Assembly: GCF_000744835.1 (NCBI RefSeq)
Contig: NZ_JQMS01000001.1
Span: 992,001-1,056,000, forward strand
DNA length: 64,000 nucleotides
Origin: Flavobacterium sp. 83
Lineage (GTDB): Bacteria > Bacteroidota > Bacteroidia > Flavobacteriales > Flavobacteriaceae
Direction of reading: 5' to 3'
Under the pieces are notes generated by a model that ran no database searches, was not told the origin of the DNA, and saw nothing but the letters and a program-made list of their open reading frames with translations. Position 1 is the stretch's first letter, and each line of letters opens with the position of its first letter. Position numbers and translations under genes: made by a program. Shown here piece after piece: positions 63,142 through 64,000 of the stretch.

Positions 63142-64000
63142 TTATTGGTATTGAATATAGATTGGTTTAGGAGTGAATTTCATCAACTCTGCAGGAGTGT
63201 ACATTACCCAATTTTTTCTAATGTCATTTTTATAAAACAATTTAAACCCAGTAAATTGAACAGGCTCTCTATAAATATAACTCATGTAGCTGTCTTTTTT
63301 TAAGACTTTGTCGCCAAAACCATCCATATCCATTACAATTTGAACCTCAGGTACTGTTTTTATGTCCTTATAATTTTTTACCATTCCTTGCGTAAAACGG
63401 TGAACGACCAATATTTTTGGAGTCAGTTTGTTTTTCCTCACGATATTTGCCAAAATAGTAACGGCATCATTGATATCATTAGCATTGAAAGTTCCAATTT
63501 TAGAACCTGGGATTTCACCATTTTTCAAAGAAAATTCAGGATCAATTCCTAAATGAACATTAGGCATTGAAAGGTATTTTTCTAATGTTGTCACTTCGTC
63601 TTTTACATTGCTATGCCCCACTTGAATATCTAGAAATACCAAAGCATCAATAGGTTTAGCCCAACTTAAAATCGTATCGATTTGTTTAAAAGGCATACGC
63701 ATTCTGTGTTTGTTGTCTTTTCCGGGTGCGCCTTGTGCAGTGATAGCAATATAATGCAAAGCCGGAATTGTTTTCACTGAAGGATCTACTGCCTGCCATT
63801 TGGCTACTTCACCTTGTAGTTTTTTAATCATTTCATTTCTGGGAAGTTCCCCTAAAATCCCCATTCTTTTGGAATATAAATTTCCATAATAGGCAATAAT
63901 TCTATTGTATGGCAAAAGTGCTCCCGGTAATGGATAAGGGGCTTTAACTGGCCATTTTCCCGTAGTGTCATTATTGCTCAAGGCTAACATTCTTTTATTA
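63142..64000 (-). CDS. Secreted-type protein of unknown function, N-terminus beyond the window
   Basis: At least 282 residues are visible, and the frame stays open to the right edge, so the real start is probably outside the window. The sequence has an alternating strand/helix rhythm (IIAYYGNLYSKRMGILGE, LVFLDIQVGHSNVKDEV, VHLGIDPEFSL, ILVVHRFTQGM, VQIVMDMDGFG), which suggests a TIM-barrel, possibly a glycoside hydrolase. No family is recognised. Being 14 bp upstream of the deacetylase gene, it probably acts on the same polymer. Confidence 0.65.
   Translation of the reverse strand, partial: NKRMLALSNNDTTGKWPVKAPYPLPGALLPYNRIIAYYGNLYSKRMGILGELPRNEMIKKLQGEVAKWQAVDPSVKTIPALHYIAITAQGAPGKDNKHRMRMPFKQIDTILSWAKPIDALVFLDIQVGHSNVKDEVTTLEKYLSMPNVHLGIDPEFSLKNGEIPGSKIGTFNANDINDAVTILANIVRKNKLTPKILVVHRFTQGMVKNYKDIKTVPEVQIVMDMDGFGDKVLKKDSYMSYIYREPVQFTGFKLFYKNDIRKNWVMYTPAELMKFTPKPIYIQYQ

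Overview
The window looks like chromosome of a Flavobacterium or a close relative (Bacteroidota, family Flavobacteriaceae). The DNA is AT-rich. Many starts lack Shine-Dalgarno sequences and are preceded by the Bacteroidota -7 element TAnnTTTG. Genes typical of the group are present: sprE of the gliding/type IX secretion machinery, a long periplasmic AtpB, DUF6341/DUF6427/DUF4254 proteins and a GIN-domain protein. No prophage, insertion sequence or CRISPR array was seen.

Layout. 1-8417 is mostly minus strand: a small envelope-stress type cluster (DUF6327-like, holin-like, YtxH), glnS, a LysE-family exporter, a GIN-domain protein and rnr, with folB and a tRNA-Cys gene on the plus strand. The tRNA is followed by seven extra tandem 88-90 bp units, each carrying a piece of the tRNA T-arm and a terminator hairpin. 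From 8537 most genes are on the plus strand. The 0.7 kb gene-free gap at 8771-9494 has a cluster of DnaA-box-like 9-mers at the point where gene strand and GC skew switch, and is a candidate replication origin. 9495-13932 holds rpiB, a DUF4143 ATPase, a DUF1294 protein, tex and a short tatA.

14146-30075 is a surface-polysaccharide region: a GH3-family and a DUF6909-like enzyme leading into a Wzz-like protein, then a Wzx-type flippase, glycosyltransferases, two O-antigen polymerase/ligase-like membrane proteins, UDP-glucuronate decarboxylase and the initiating polyprenyl-phosphate sugar transferase, ended by a convergent CapK-like ligase. 31500-39959 carries purD, upp, a DUF4254/GT9 pair, a ferredoxin-type reductase and an ABC exporter pair.

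40229-49193 joins sprE, a bactofilin and the F0F1 ATP synthase genes (atpZ-like, atpB, E, F, H, A, G; atpD and atpC are not here). 49475-58336 contains a decayed DUF547 gene, an acetyltransferase, a second flippase, dut, a nucleotidyltransferase, a TPR protein, a DUF4292 lipoprotein and an EnvC-like protein. 58433-61825 is the transglutaminase / alpha-E / ATP-grasp trio. The window ends with a polysaccharide deacetylase lipoprotein and a cut secreted protein.

Family names are from recognition of sequence and motifs without database searches. Coordinates were read by eye from the sequence; the G and C counts quoted are hand counts on short stretches.
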